Assembly: GCA_963377175.1 (NCBI GenBank)
Contig: CAUJNA010002990.1
Coordinates: 404,303-468,302 of the forward strand
Direction of reading: 5' to 3'
Source: Effrenium voratum
Lineage: Eukaryota; Sar; Dinophyceae; Suessiales; Symbiodiniaceae
DNA: 64,000 bases
Positions within the stretch are counted from its first letter, which is position 1. Every line of letters starts with the position of its first letter. A program made the translations under genes and the position numbers. Under the pieces are notes generated by a model, which made no database searches, was not told the origin of the DNA, and saw only the letters and a list, made by a program, of their open reading frames with translations. Positions 54,891-64,000 of this stretch are shown piece by piece.

Positions 54891-54961
54891 ACGCCGTCTC
54901 ATGTTTTCCGCCTTGCCGATGCGGATCTGGTACTCCCGGCGCTCGAAGCGTTGCGCCCAAC
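54891..54961 (-). CDS. Candidate internal exon (RFERREYQIRIGKAENM)
   Basis: The acceptor is TTTCCTGCGCAG|G with a pyrimidine tract. It reads GWAQRFERREYQIRIGKA then ENM. The donor may be a GA site (ATGA|GACGG). Basic helical sequence. Function unknown. Confidence 0.55.
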
Positions 54962-55419
54962 CTGCGCAGGAAAGCTGATCCGAGAAGTGGAGCCAACGAA
55001 TCCTTCCATCTCCAGGTCCCCTAGAAAAAATAAGGACATACGTCTAGTAGTGAAATCGATCCCCTTTAAAACCACAACAGAGAGCAAAAAACAAAAAGAC
55101 TAACAGGTTCCTTTCAGCAATTGGAAGAATTTCAGGGAGCCAAGGGGCCCAACGAACCCTGTTGCTTGGAGGCTTCGAACAGGCGAAGGGAATGGGGCCG
55201 CGGTTTCCGAAAAAGTGCCAATTCGGTGGACGCGGCCCGAGTTGCTCTCCCCATCTTTTGGCCGATCTGAGAGCAGGGCTCCATTTTGTGACAACAGTGG
55301 ACTTGAACCCAAAAGGGAAACCCCTGGGTTTAGGAACCCAGTTGAATTCCCCTGAAGGGAAACCCCTGGGTTTAAGTCTACGGGCTAGTCAAAAAACGGA
55401 ACCCATGTCTGAGAGTTTC

Positions 55420-55611
55420 TTAGAAGAGCCGCAAGAAGTTGGCGCGCAAACCGCAAGAAGGTGGCATTTGCTGCTTGCATTTGTCTGATTGCAGCTTGGC
55501 CGGTTTCTTAGACAGCAAGAAATCATGTGTTTGTCGGTCCATCCTTCCGAAGTCGCGACTTGATTCTTCCAGCAACGCCACCATCCCGGAAGCGAGCAAG
55601 GCACCGCTCAT
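55420..55611 (-). CDS. Possible first coding exon (MSGALLASGMVALLEESS)
   Basis: The ATG at 55611 opens MSGALLASGMVALLEESS then RDFGRMDRQTHDFLLSKK, with an in-frame TAA just before the ATG (ATTAAATG), so this could be a true start. The far end (after QSDK) may be intronic. Weakly hydrophobic N-terminus. Function unknown. Confidence 0.4.
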   Translation of the reverse strand: MSGALLASGMVALLEESSRDFGRMDRQTHDFLLSKKPAKLQSDKCKQQMPPSCGLRANFLRLF

Positions 55612-55859
55612 TTAATCTGATGCAAAGAGCCGCCCATGCACCCAGGCAAAGTGAGCAACTTCATCAAAAAAAACACTCAGCTACCTGCACTAAGAACCAT
55701 GGCCCGAACCCGTGCCAAATCAACAACACGTAAGACCAAAACCAAGCTCTGACATTCAGAAGTCACTCAAACTTTGCGACTTCTTGAGGAAGTGCGTGCG
55801 AGTGTTCCTCCAGCAGCGTGGTTAGGATCGAACCCGCCCCTCCCTAGACCCCCCTGGCT

Positions 55860-56112
55860 TCACTCAATATTTGAGTGCCCCTTCTCACCTCGTCGTATGA
55901 TGGGTTTTTCATCCAGTTCCGGGGATTGATGGTGAAGCACTCTGGGCATGGGGCGATATCGAGGTTCGAACACTTTCTTGGGGACTAGGGGCTCTACCGG
56001 TCCAGGTCCCCGAGTAACACAACGGGGAATAGTCGTGTCCTCTTGGTTCAACGGGGAACATCTGGCATCTTTCGGGTTTTCGCATTCAAAGGGATTGGGC
56101 CAACAATGAAAC
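55860..56112 (-). CDS. Candidate terminal exon, 83 codons, WPNPF type
   Basis: The acceptor is GGCAGAG|G. The frame reads FHCWPNPFECENPKDARC, EDTTIPRCVTRGPGPVE, VFEPRYRPMPRVLHHQS and PELDEKPIIRRGEKGH to a stop at 55860. This is the longest single candidate exon on this strand. The WPNPF start matches 32987-33053. The stop region contains a perfect palindrome, CACTCAATATTTGAGTG. No family recognised. Confidence 0.5.
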
Positions 56113-57052
56113 CTCTGCCTTCCGCCCCAGAACTTCGGGGTTCAATCTGTTCAGTCCAGTCAAACAACTCAGTCGCTTCAACCATTCTCTTCAAAACCCC
56201 AGCCTTTTGCCTTTTTTACCCCAGGGTCTTTGCCCTTGGAGCCTTTGCCTTTGCCCTTGGAGACTGACGTGCCCGGTCGAATGCCCCTTTGAACATCGTC
56301 TATGGATATTTAGTCTACCCCTAAAATGTCAAACAGTCTTGAAGAAGACCCCTCCCGTTCTTGACTCTCTATCTCTTGGTGGTTGGGGAAACGTTTGTTG
56401 GGGCGCAAAACCCAACGGGATCCACGGCAAAGCACGGCTTTGGGGAAATTGTCCTCCGCGTGCTTAGCCCTGGACAAAAATGAGCACATATGTTCAGTAG
56501 TGATGGATTCGATTGAAAACCAACAAGGCGAAACAAATCCGAGAAAAGAAAAAACTAAAAGAAACAACATATGGAAGTTGTGTCGTTGGGGCCCCTGGCG
56601 CCTTCACACCCAAACTGAAGGCATTTGAGGGTACCTGGAAGATCAGTTCCCTCTTCAAGGGACCCTCTGTCAGGGTATTTGTTTTTGCTTAAGGGCTCGT
56701 TCCCCTCCTCTCACCCCCAAATGGTTCTGGAAGTATCGACCGAGCCTCGACACTATGTTTGGAACCCTGGGTCCTCCATTCAGAGCGCTGTGCCACACAC
56801 ATACCATTAAATCGATTCCTGCCAAACGCGAGCGTCTTGGATGTTTATCAAAAGGGGGATGCCCACAGAATCAATCCAAAAGCCCCAATCAATCCGAAGT
56901 AACATCCTACATGTCTTGCTCACAAAAATGAAACAAACCCTTGACTTTACAATCCTGGGGCACGACCCCGCACCCGCATTTGATGAACTGCACATTTGAT
57001 AAATCACACGCTGATTCATCAACAACATCATTTCCTAGCCCTCGGAACTCTT

Positions 57053-57177
57053 CTAGGTCCTCCAGTAGAGAGGCTAGAATAAGGGCACTCTTTTTTCTGC
57101 AGTCTATTTTAGTAGGGGAACCCTCCCAAGCAAAAAAGTTGGTAAAAGAAAGGGCACCAATTGCCGGGGGGGCCGAG
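57053..57177. mobile_element. MITE family A copy, TCTT duplication
   Basis: CTAGGTCCTCCAGTAGAGAG at the left. The right end has decayed to GGGGGGCCGAG. TCTT flanks both ends as a 4-bp duplication. Confidence 0.75.
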
Positions 57178-57322
57178 TCTTTCACATGATCAAACCTCCC
57201 CATGTGGTCGCACGCCTGCCTTCACGCGTCAGACCCGTGTCCGAGCTCAAGGGCACCTGGCGCTTGAAATCGAGGCGAGAAACGGGGAAGTGATTCAGAA
57301 ACCTAAGGCTGGAAGTACATAC

Positions 57323-57354
57323 GGGTTTAGGGTTTAGGGTTTAGGGTTTAGGGT
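57323..57354 (+). repeat. Perfect TTTAGGG telomere repeats (4 units)
   Basis: GGGTTTAGGGTTTAGGG... with four intact TTTAGGG units inside non-repeat DNA. An interstitial telomere tract. Confidence 0.9.
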
Positions 57355-57369
57355 ATACCCCTGGTTCAT

Positions 57370-58450
57370 ACCGGTTCCTTGGCTTTTGGGGAGAGGTGTA
57401 TGAGTATCAGGCCCTTTGGGTTCATTTGTCCAAGGGGTATGTAAAAGGGGTTTGTACAAGCACCCTGGAACCTCAAACGGAAAGCCCGGAACTTTCCCCC
57501 CGCGCAAAAAAATAGTTTTTCTGCCCCCCCCCCCCCCCCCCCGCGTATTTCATGATGTTAACTATGCCAGGCAAACCGGCCACAGACCCAAACAGTTTTG
57601 AGCAAGTGAGACCGGAACCCACACAAGTAGCTCAAAAGTAGCTGAAGCAGATGCACACAGGGTCTCTATAGAAGGAAGGCCTTTCACGCGGTGAGCCAAC
57701 AGAAGCCGTTGAATCCTGTAGAAGATCTCTTGTGGAAGGAAGCTCCGCGCCTCAATGTCTCCGACTGGACAAGATCTCCGTGGAAGGACTGTTGGAGCAG
57801 TGGAAAGGGTCTCTTGATAGGACCTCTTGGGGAGATCTGTGCGCAGAATCTGCAGCAGTAGCTATAGTGGAGAGCGCCTTCTTCGTCCTGTACAAGATGT
57901 GTCGACATAAAACATTGGCCGTCTGAAACCACCCATAGATTGAACATAAATGTGTGCAGGAAGCGGAAAGTAAAAAAAAAACCTAGACAAATGCTTGGAG
58001 CCCCTTTTGCGTGGATTTGGCGTACACTATCCAAACAGTTTGCAACAGTCACTTCCATTTGCTTGAGAATATTGTTGTTTTCCCCTGTTGGTGTTCAAAG
58101 GGAATTTATAAGGCAAATGGAAGGTCAGGTACCTTTTCGTGAATCCACAAAGAGGATCGCCTCCTATTGGCTTCATCTGCAAGCAGGAGGTTCACCTTTT
58201 GGATCCTTGACCAAATACGGAAGGGGAAACCGAACGCTTGAACAGGGTGCGTCCCTTTCGGGGACCTCTCTGCTGGCTCTTTAAAACCACAAGAAAGGGG
58301 GGACCAACTCCAAAAAGCGACACGCACGCCATGGACCAAACCAATCAAAACCACCCCCATTTGCCCTCTACAGTCAACAGGGGTTCAAATTCCCAAACCA
58401 ATCCAAACTAGCCCATTTACCCTCTGCAAGAACCAAGGGGAAAAACCGAA
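57370..58450. other. C-run and unassigned open stretch
   Basis: A C-run lies at 57524-57542. 57690-57925 is open on both strands (plus: LLEQWKGSLDRTSWGDL; minus: SDGQCFMSTHLVQDEEG) with AGATCTC words repeated three times, so no call is made. Confidence 0.3.
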
Positions 58451-58464
58451 AAGCTTGACCACGG

Positions 58465-58541
58465 CCGGCTGAGTCGTTGCCTCCTGCAGCAAGCGTCCGC
58501 TTGACCACTTGCGGGCCACCCAATCGGCATCCACCTGCCAC
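58465..58541 (-). CDS. Candidate internal exon (WQVDADWVARKWSSGRLLQ)
   Basis: The acceptor is TGGGCGCCAG|G. It reads WQVDADWVARKWSSGRLL then QEATTQPAV, with a possible GT donor (GCCGTG|GTCAAG) or an earlier AG|GA site. It is the right-most convincing exon on the minus strand. Function unknown. Confidence 0.55.
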
Positions 58542-58611
58542 CTGGCGCCCAAAAAAATCAACTGATGAACCCAGTTGACCAAACACCTGGCGCAAAACAA
58601 AGGTTTCTGGG

Positions 58612-58715
58612 CTGCCCGTTTTCTGATCCCTATTGAAAAGTGACTAACTTTTAATGGGTTTAAGTGCAAACTACCACTAAGCACAAAAAAACTAAAGGAA
58701 TGGCTGGGAGCCACC
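58612..58715. repeat. Family F dispersed repeat copy
   Basis: CTGCCCGTTTTCTGATCCCT, GACTAACTTTTAATGGGTTT, CACTAAGCAC and GGAATGGCTGGGAGCCACC align with 15590, 15900 and 49975. Confidence 0.6.
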
Positions 58716-58719
58716 AATG

Positions 58720-61700
58720 TTCTTGTTCCGCCCTGGAACATCCACACTTTGGAAACGTTTTTGTACATTCGCTGATTTGGTCGAGATGAGCCAGGCATGG
58801 AGGGTTGCACCCCCTTGATCCACCAACTTGAGCAATCTGGGTCGACTTTGACATGCGCGCAGGGCGGGGACCATTATCCGGAAGGTGTGTCCGGTTGAGT
58901 AACGCAACGGGAAACGTAAACCGGCTATTTCTGGGACATGCAAAAATGATGTCACAGGGCGAAACAAGGTAAAGCGCCACATCTCTGTTCAAGCCCTTAG
59001 CCCTTGTGTTTGTACCCCTGGCTGGGTTCTTCGGATTGGAAACCCAAGGAAGACGGAACCAGAAAACCCCAGAACCGGAGGGCGAGAACAGCCAAGGCTT
59101 GGCTCTCTTCAGAAGTTGTAGTGGTGTTGATAAGTTCAGCCCATGTTTGGGGAAACTACCCGTTTGGGCCACAAGGGAAACCCATAGGGTGTGTCGTTTT
59201 TTGGGTCCCCGTTGGTGATTTCTTAGAGGGAAACCAAAAAAAGAAAAAATACGTCGCTTCGAGCAATCCCCACCCTCCACACTCACGAGCTTACGACCGT
59301 TACAACAAACTCCTCCGCATCCTAGAGACTCTGACTCCAAATTCCCATCGGCCCTTTTGGACATTAAGCAAACCAGACTGGCGAGCTGCTCTGGCGGGAT
59401 ACTGGCGGGATCCACTGGCGAATACTGGCGAAGCATCGCAAACGCGGGTTCCGTCATAAAATCTAACAACCCCTTCCTGCCGGGTGGGGGAAAAACACCG
59501 TTGCGCCATTTTGGGGCGTCCGATTTCTAGAAGACGAGCCACGCATCTGACCCGGCCTGGCGGTCCTTTTCTCCGCAGACTCAGAGCAAGCCCTTGCCTG
59601 GCAGTCTCGCGGACCCGCGCTCACCAAGCGGGATGTAGGGTTAGTGGGGTTTGAAGTTTGGGTGCTTTGTCTTAAGTGGACCAAAAGCCACCGGATCTCA
59701 CTTCAGTTGATCAACTCACCGGTGTTTTCCATTGAAACTGCAAGATTAGGAGCCAAGAAGGGGCCTTTCAAGACTGCTTTCCAAAAACCTGCCCCAAGGG
59801 CCTTGAGGGCATGGTTGGAAAGAGAGTCCCCGGTTTGCAGTTAGTTTTGTAGCAATTTCAAGGGGGCAAAGAAAAACCACATGTTGGGCTTGTTTTCAAG
59901 GGAGACCAAAGGGAAGCCACCCCTTCGAATGTCGGGCACGTTTTTTTTCCAAAGAAACCTCGTTTAGCCGACACATTAAACAAGAGAAACCAACATCAGC
60001 AACCCACTAGCCATCTCACCTCCCAACCGGGTTCACCAAACAGGGCCGGCGCCGGTTTCTTCCCGAAACCCGAAAACTGAAGCACCGCCTCTTGGCTCCA
60101 CATTTCGCGGCAGAATTGGCATCGCATTCGTGAACGCAAGCTTTACCCAGCGGCCGGGGAAAAGGACAACCTGTCTAGGTTGGTTTGACAGCATCCCTTG
60201 TGGGATACATATTGGCAGCAAAAACGCACTGTTGCCAGCTGATGTAGCGAATCCCCTCGGAGCAGCTGATCTAGCGAATCCCCGCGGATTTTCTCGGATC
60301 CCCCGTATGGCTGTGTCTTTTTGAGTCTCGGCGCCCTTTGTTGGGTGGTCTTAAAGAGAAACCAGAGGGGAAACCAAACATGTTGCGGTTTAAGACGCAC
60401 GCATATCCTGCGGGATTGGTTTATATCTGGGATACAAGGAACATCATATCTTCTCTCTGTGCTATATTTAGTCTATCCTGAAATGCAAAGTAGTTTTGGA
60501 GGAGACCCCGAAAGATCCTGAAGGGAGGTCTGATTCCAAAAAGATACTCAAGAACGGCATCGGCGGGCTAAAACCACTGCATGCACGCGTGCAGAAAGAC
60601 CCCAGTTCCCGAACATGCAGGGCATCCAAAGAATCCGGGTAGCTGCCAACAAAAATGAATTTCGCCACTGGAAAGTGCAAAGGGTGACCGCCTCAAAATA
60701 TTTGTGGAATAGGCCCTGGTTCTCTGAATATTTTTCGGCTTCATTCCCAAACCCCCATTGATTGCGCCCAAACCGGCAGAAGCATCTGCGACTCTTCACG
60801 GATGTGGCGAATCATCTCTGTCAGCCGAGAAGCTGGGTTTCAGTTTGCAGTCAGAGCAGGGACAGGGAGAGTTGCGAAGAATTCTTCGTGCGCAGGACCA
60901 CCACGTCGCTTTCAGAAGAACAGACCTTCCAAAGGTATGGAAGTAAACGGGCCGATTGCGAGAGAGTGCCTTCCACGTCGGTATACTTCCAAATCGGGAC
61001 AACTGGGTTGCTCTAAGCCCTCCCTCACCTGGAAAACAATTTTCTTCCAAAAGGTCTACTAAGGGAAAACATGTGTTCAACCTATACCGTTAAACACCCG
61101 GTATTGTGAGTGGACAACAACTAACCCCTTTTGTCCGGCGCAAGCGAGAACCATCCAGCTGCGCAAGTATCCTGGCAGAGAAAACGTCCTATCTTTGGAG
61201 GGGAACACACCATGTTTAGGACGAAATCCGCTAGGTGGATCATGTTCATTTGCCCAGCACGCGGATTCGCCTCGGAGACGCTCGATCCTGCGGAGCAAAA
61301 CAAGCCAACCGCCTTATTCCTATTCTGAAGAGTCCCCCTCTGCCGCCTCAACTTTCCAGGGCGGCACCGGTAGCTAATCTTCCTTAAGCCACAGCCACCT
61401 GGGACCGCTACCATCAAGATTACTTTTCTCAGCTGGGCCAATGTAGCGGATAGCACATGCATACAGGTGTCTGTACACAATTACTCACCAACCATATGCA
61501 AAGGCATTCCAAGCACGATTCTTATAAATGGAAGCCTGTTGTCGAACGCTAGGAAAAGAACATGTGGCTTTGCCTCACAGCAGGGACCCTCAAAAATGGG
61601 CTTCGTGTTTCCTTTGACTTCCAACCGAACAGGAAACCCAAAATAAGAGGCATCCCCATGTGAGGCAAGGTAAGAAAACACCGCTTCCCCGCTGGATGTG

Positions 61701-62350
61701 GGACGACAGCATTTTCTTGGAAATTTCCACCCATCTCCCTCCCACATGGGTAAACAAATCTTGGCCCAACCTAGGGCACACCAAACAAAAGGAGATTCCG
61801 CTTCATATTTGCTCAACCTAAAACATTGTTTCAACCCCCCCCCCCAAAAAAAAGAAAAGAAAAGAGGATGGATGTGTCTTTACAGGGACACCCCCCCAAA
61901 AAAAACAAAGAGAAGAACATATGTGGTTTTCCTTCAGGCTTCCCTTTATCACCACCCAAAAAGAAGGGTACCAACTCAAAAACCGACCCTCTGTCCGAGG
62001 TGCATTTCACAAAAACGTCCAGCGTCAAACAGATTTCATGGCCCAACACTGGCAGGTGTATCGTTCCCCAACCCGTTGGCAAAAATCTATCCGAGAATAC
62101 CCCGGATCCCCCCCCCCAAATATATATATATAATATATATAGTTGTATGGTTTTCCTTCAGGAACCCGCTTTCTCACCACCCAAGGGGTACCAACTCAAA
62201 AACCGGACATGAAATGTCGGTATACAGACTCAAACCATTTGTGATACAAACCAACTCAAAAACCCAAAAACAAAAAACCGTTGGTTTTGTCAAAATAGTA
62301 AACGTCTTTTGTTGTTGTTGCTTGTTAAAGTAATACAAACCTTGGTAAAA
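58720..62350. other. No secure gene
   Basis: Open stretches at 59290-59460 (three frames at once, with TCGCCAGT repeated) and 60740-60945 (plus strand, SAEKLGFSLQSEQGQGEL) could be exons, but strand and splice sites cannot be settled. A (TA)n run is at 62118-62141. The rest looks like intron or intergenic DNA. Confidence 0.3.
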
Positions 62351-62356
62351 CCGCGT

Positions 62357-62497
62357 TTGTCACAATCAAAGCCCGGTATTGAAATGGTCGACCCAGAACC
62401 ATGCTTCAAGAATCAAGAAGGCGGATATCCGCAACTATTTCTGGCTGGGACTGCCCCTTACTAACCTTCATCTATCCAGGTTTTGAGCAAGTGGCTC
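62357..62497. mobile_element. MITE family B copy, ends degraded
   Basis: TCACAATCAAAGCCCGGTAT...GGTTTTGAGCAAGTGGCTC, with internal CAGAACCATGCTTCAAGAAT and GCGGATATCCGCAACTATTT. The left GAG is lost. It lies ~100 bp from the satellite. Confidence 0.75.
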
Positions 62498-62594
62498 AAA
62501 TCTTCTAGTCAATGTGGAAAAAGACACTGTTTAGTAATACACACCGACACTTGTTTGGCAAAAAAAACACCTTTGGTAACCGCAAAAAAAACAC

Positions 62595-64000
62595 TTTTGC
62601 CAAAACCATTTTGGCAAAACCATTTTTGGCAAAACCATTTTTGGCAAAACCATGTTTGGCAAAACCATTTTTGGCAAAACCATTCCTGGCAAAACCATGT
62701 TGGCAAAACCATGTTTGGCAAAACCATTTTTGGGCAAAACTATTTCTGGCAAAACCAGTTTTGGCAAAACCATTTTGGCAAAACCATGGTTGGCAACACC
62801 ATTTTGGCAAAACCATTTTTTGGCAAAACTATTTTTGGCAAAACCATTTTGGCAAAACCCATTTTTGGCAAAACCATTTTGGCAAAACCATGTTTGGCAA
62901 AACCATTTTTGGCAAAACAAATTTTTGGCAAAACCATTTTGGCAAACCCATGTTGGCAAAACACCATTTTTGGCAAAACCAATTTTGGCAAAACCATTTT
63001 TGGCAAAACCATTTTTGGCAACACCATTTTTGGCAAACCCATTTTCGCAAAACCAATTTGGCAAAACCATTTTGGCAAAACCATGTTTGCCAAAACCATG
63101 TTTGGCAAAACCATTTTCGGCAAACCATTTTTGGCAAAACCATGTTTGACAAAACCATTTTGGCAAAACCATTTTTGGCAAACCCATTTTTGTCAAAACC
63201 ATTTTTGGCAAAACCATTGTTGGCAAAACCATTTTTGGCAAACCATTTTTGGCAAAACCATTTTTGGCAAAACCATTTTTGGCAAAACCATTTTGTCAAA
63301 ACCATGTGTGACAAAACCAGTTTTGGCAAAACCATTGTTGGCAAAACCATTTTTGGCAAAACCATGTTTGGCAAAACCATTCCTGGCAAAACCATGTTGG
63401 CAAAACCATGTTTGGCAAAACCATTTTTGGCAAAACCAATTTTGGCAAAACCATTTTTGGCAAAACCATGTTTGGCAAAACCATGTTTGACAAAACCATT
63501 TCTGGCAAAACACCATTTTTGGCAAACCCATTTTTGGCAAAACCATTTTGGCAAAACCATGTTGGCAAAACCATTTCTGGCAAAACCATTTTTGGCAAAA
63601 CCATGTTTGTCAAAACCATGTGTGGCAAAACCAGTTTTGGCAAAACCATTTTGGCAAAACAATTTTTGGCAAACCCATGGTTGGCAAAAAAAACATTTTT
63701 TGCCAAAACCATTTTTGGAAAAACCAATTTTGGCAAAACCCTTTTTTTGCAAAACCATTTTTGGCAAAACCATGTTTGACAAAACCATTTTTGGCAAAAC
63801 CATTTTTGGCAAAACCATTTTTGGCACAACCATTCTTGGCAAAACCAGCTTTGGCAAACCCATTTTGGCAAAACCATTTCTGGCAAAACCAGCTTTGGCA
63901 AAACCAGTTTTGGCAAAACCATTTTAGCAAAACCACTCTTGGCAAAACCATTTTTGGCAAAACCATTCTTGGCAAAACCATGTTTGGCAAAACCATTTTT
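62595..64000. repeat. 14-15 bp satellite TTGGCAAAACCATTT, runs off window
   Basis: More than 90 units of AAAACCATTTTTGGC (15 bp), mixed with 14-bp (one T fewer) and ATG variants (AAAACCATGTTTGGC). The 15-bp unit has no stop in any of six frames, so long apparent proteins (GKTIF, AKPFL, QNHFW, LPKMV pentapeptides) appear on both strands. They are artefacts. Length beyond the window is unknown. Confidence 0.95.

Noticed and set aside
59290..59542. Open in three minus-strand frames and one plus-strand frame
   Set aside because: TCGCCAGT repeats keep several frames open at once; the correct frame cannot be chosen.
62483..64000. Very long ORFs on both strands (up to 471 codons)
   Set aside because: They are made entirely of the stop-free 14-15 bp satellite unit.
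1..64000. Dinoflagellate spliced leader, tRNA, rRNA genes or CRISPR array
   Set aside because: I looked by eye for the spliced-leader sequence (GGCTCAAG end), tRNA B-box (GGTTCGANTCC) contexts and spaced direct repeats and found none convincing. A tRNAscan or Infernal run would settle this.

Overview
This window looks like nuclear DNA of a dinoflagellate alga (Symbiodinium/Polarella-like). It has short exon-sized islands of GC-rich coding sequence, usually 54-130 nt, separated by 1-3 kb of non-coding DNA. Acceptors are almost all of the form AG|G. Many donors are GC (AG|GC) rather than only GT. There are several families of short inverted-repeat elements, and TTTAGGG telomere-type repeats occur inside the sequence. 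I found no bacterial-style operons, rRNA, tRNA or CRISPR. All calls come from reading the sequence by eye. Exon boundaries are therefore proposals, and most products cannot be named.

Layout. 0-4.2 kb: a degenerate minus-strand coding region. It begins with a frameshifted acidic ORF (3522-4158), continues through ORF fragments, and ends in nine copies of an LQELARDVPEKAGSC-like motif; it runs off the left edge. 5.3-6.8 kb: an intact 318-codon minus-strand ORF flanked on both sides by TACAACTRGT-type repeats, possibly a compact mobile element. 7.9-58.5 kb: scattered candidate exons, nearly all on the minus strand, several with leucine-rich-repeat (LRR) character (13.2, 33.9, 36.9, perhaps 39.9 kb). 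They fit one or more very long, intron-rich genes read right to left. A few exon-like pieces lie on the plus strand (28.5, 44.3, 45.7 kb). 21.0-21.7 and 49.4-49.8 kb hold broken retroelement-like ORFs. 51.8-52.9 kb holds a frameshifted Helitron-type HUH replicase. 62.6-64.0 kb is a 14-15 bp satellite that continues past the window.

Mobile and repeated DNA. At least five MITE-like families with terminal inverted repeats are present: A (CTAGGTCC ends), B (GAGTCRCAATC ends), C (GGGTGTGGCTCAAA or GGGTCAAAA ends), D (CTACCCTCCCACC ends) and E (CCAGGACCC ends). Some copies of A and B have 4-bp target duplications. Other notable structures are a 371-bp near-perfect palindrome (34.4-34.8 kb), a five-unit ~54-bp tandem array directly in front of a plus-strand exon (44.0-44.3 kb), two AT-rich islands and many simple repeats. 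The most interesting general theme is that non-autonomous transposons populate the introns of a giant gene. Family A carries GT...AG at its ends in both orientations, so it could in principle act as an introner.
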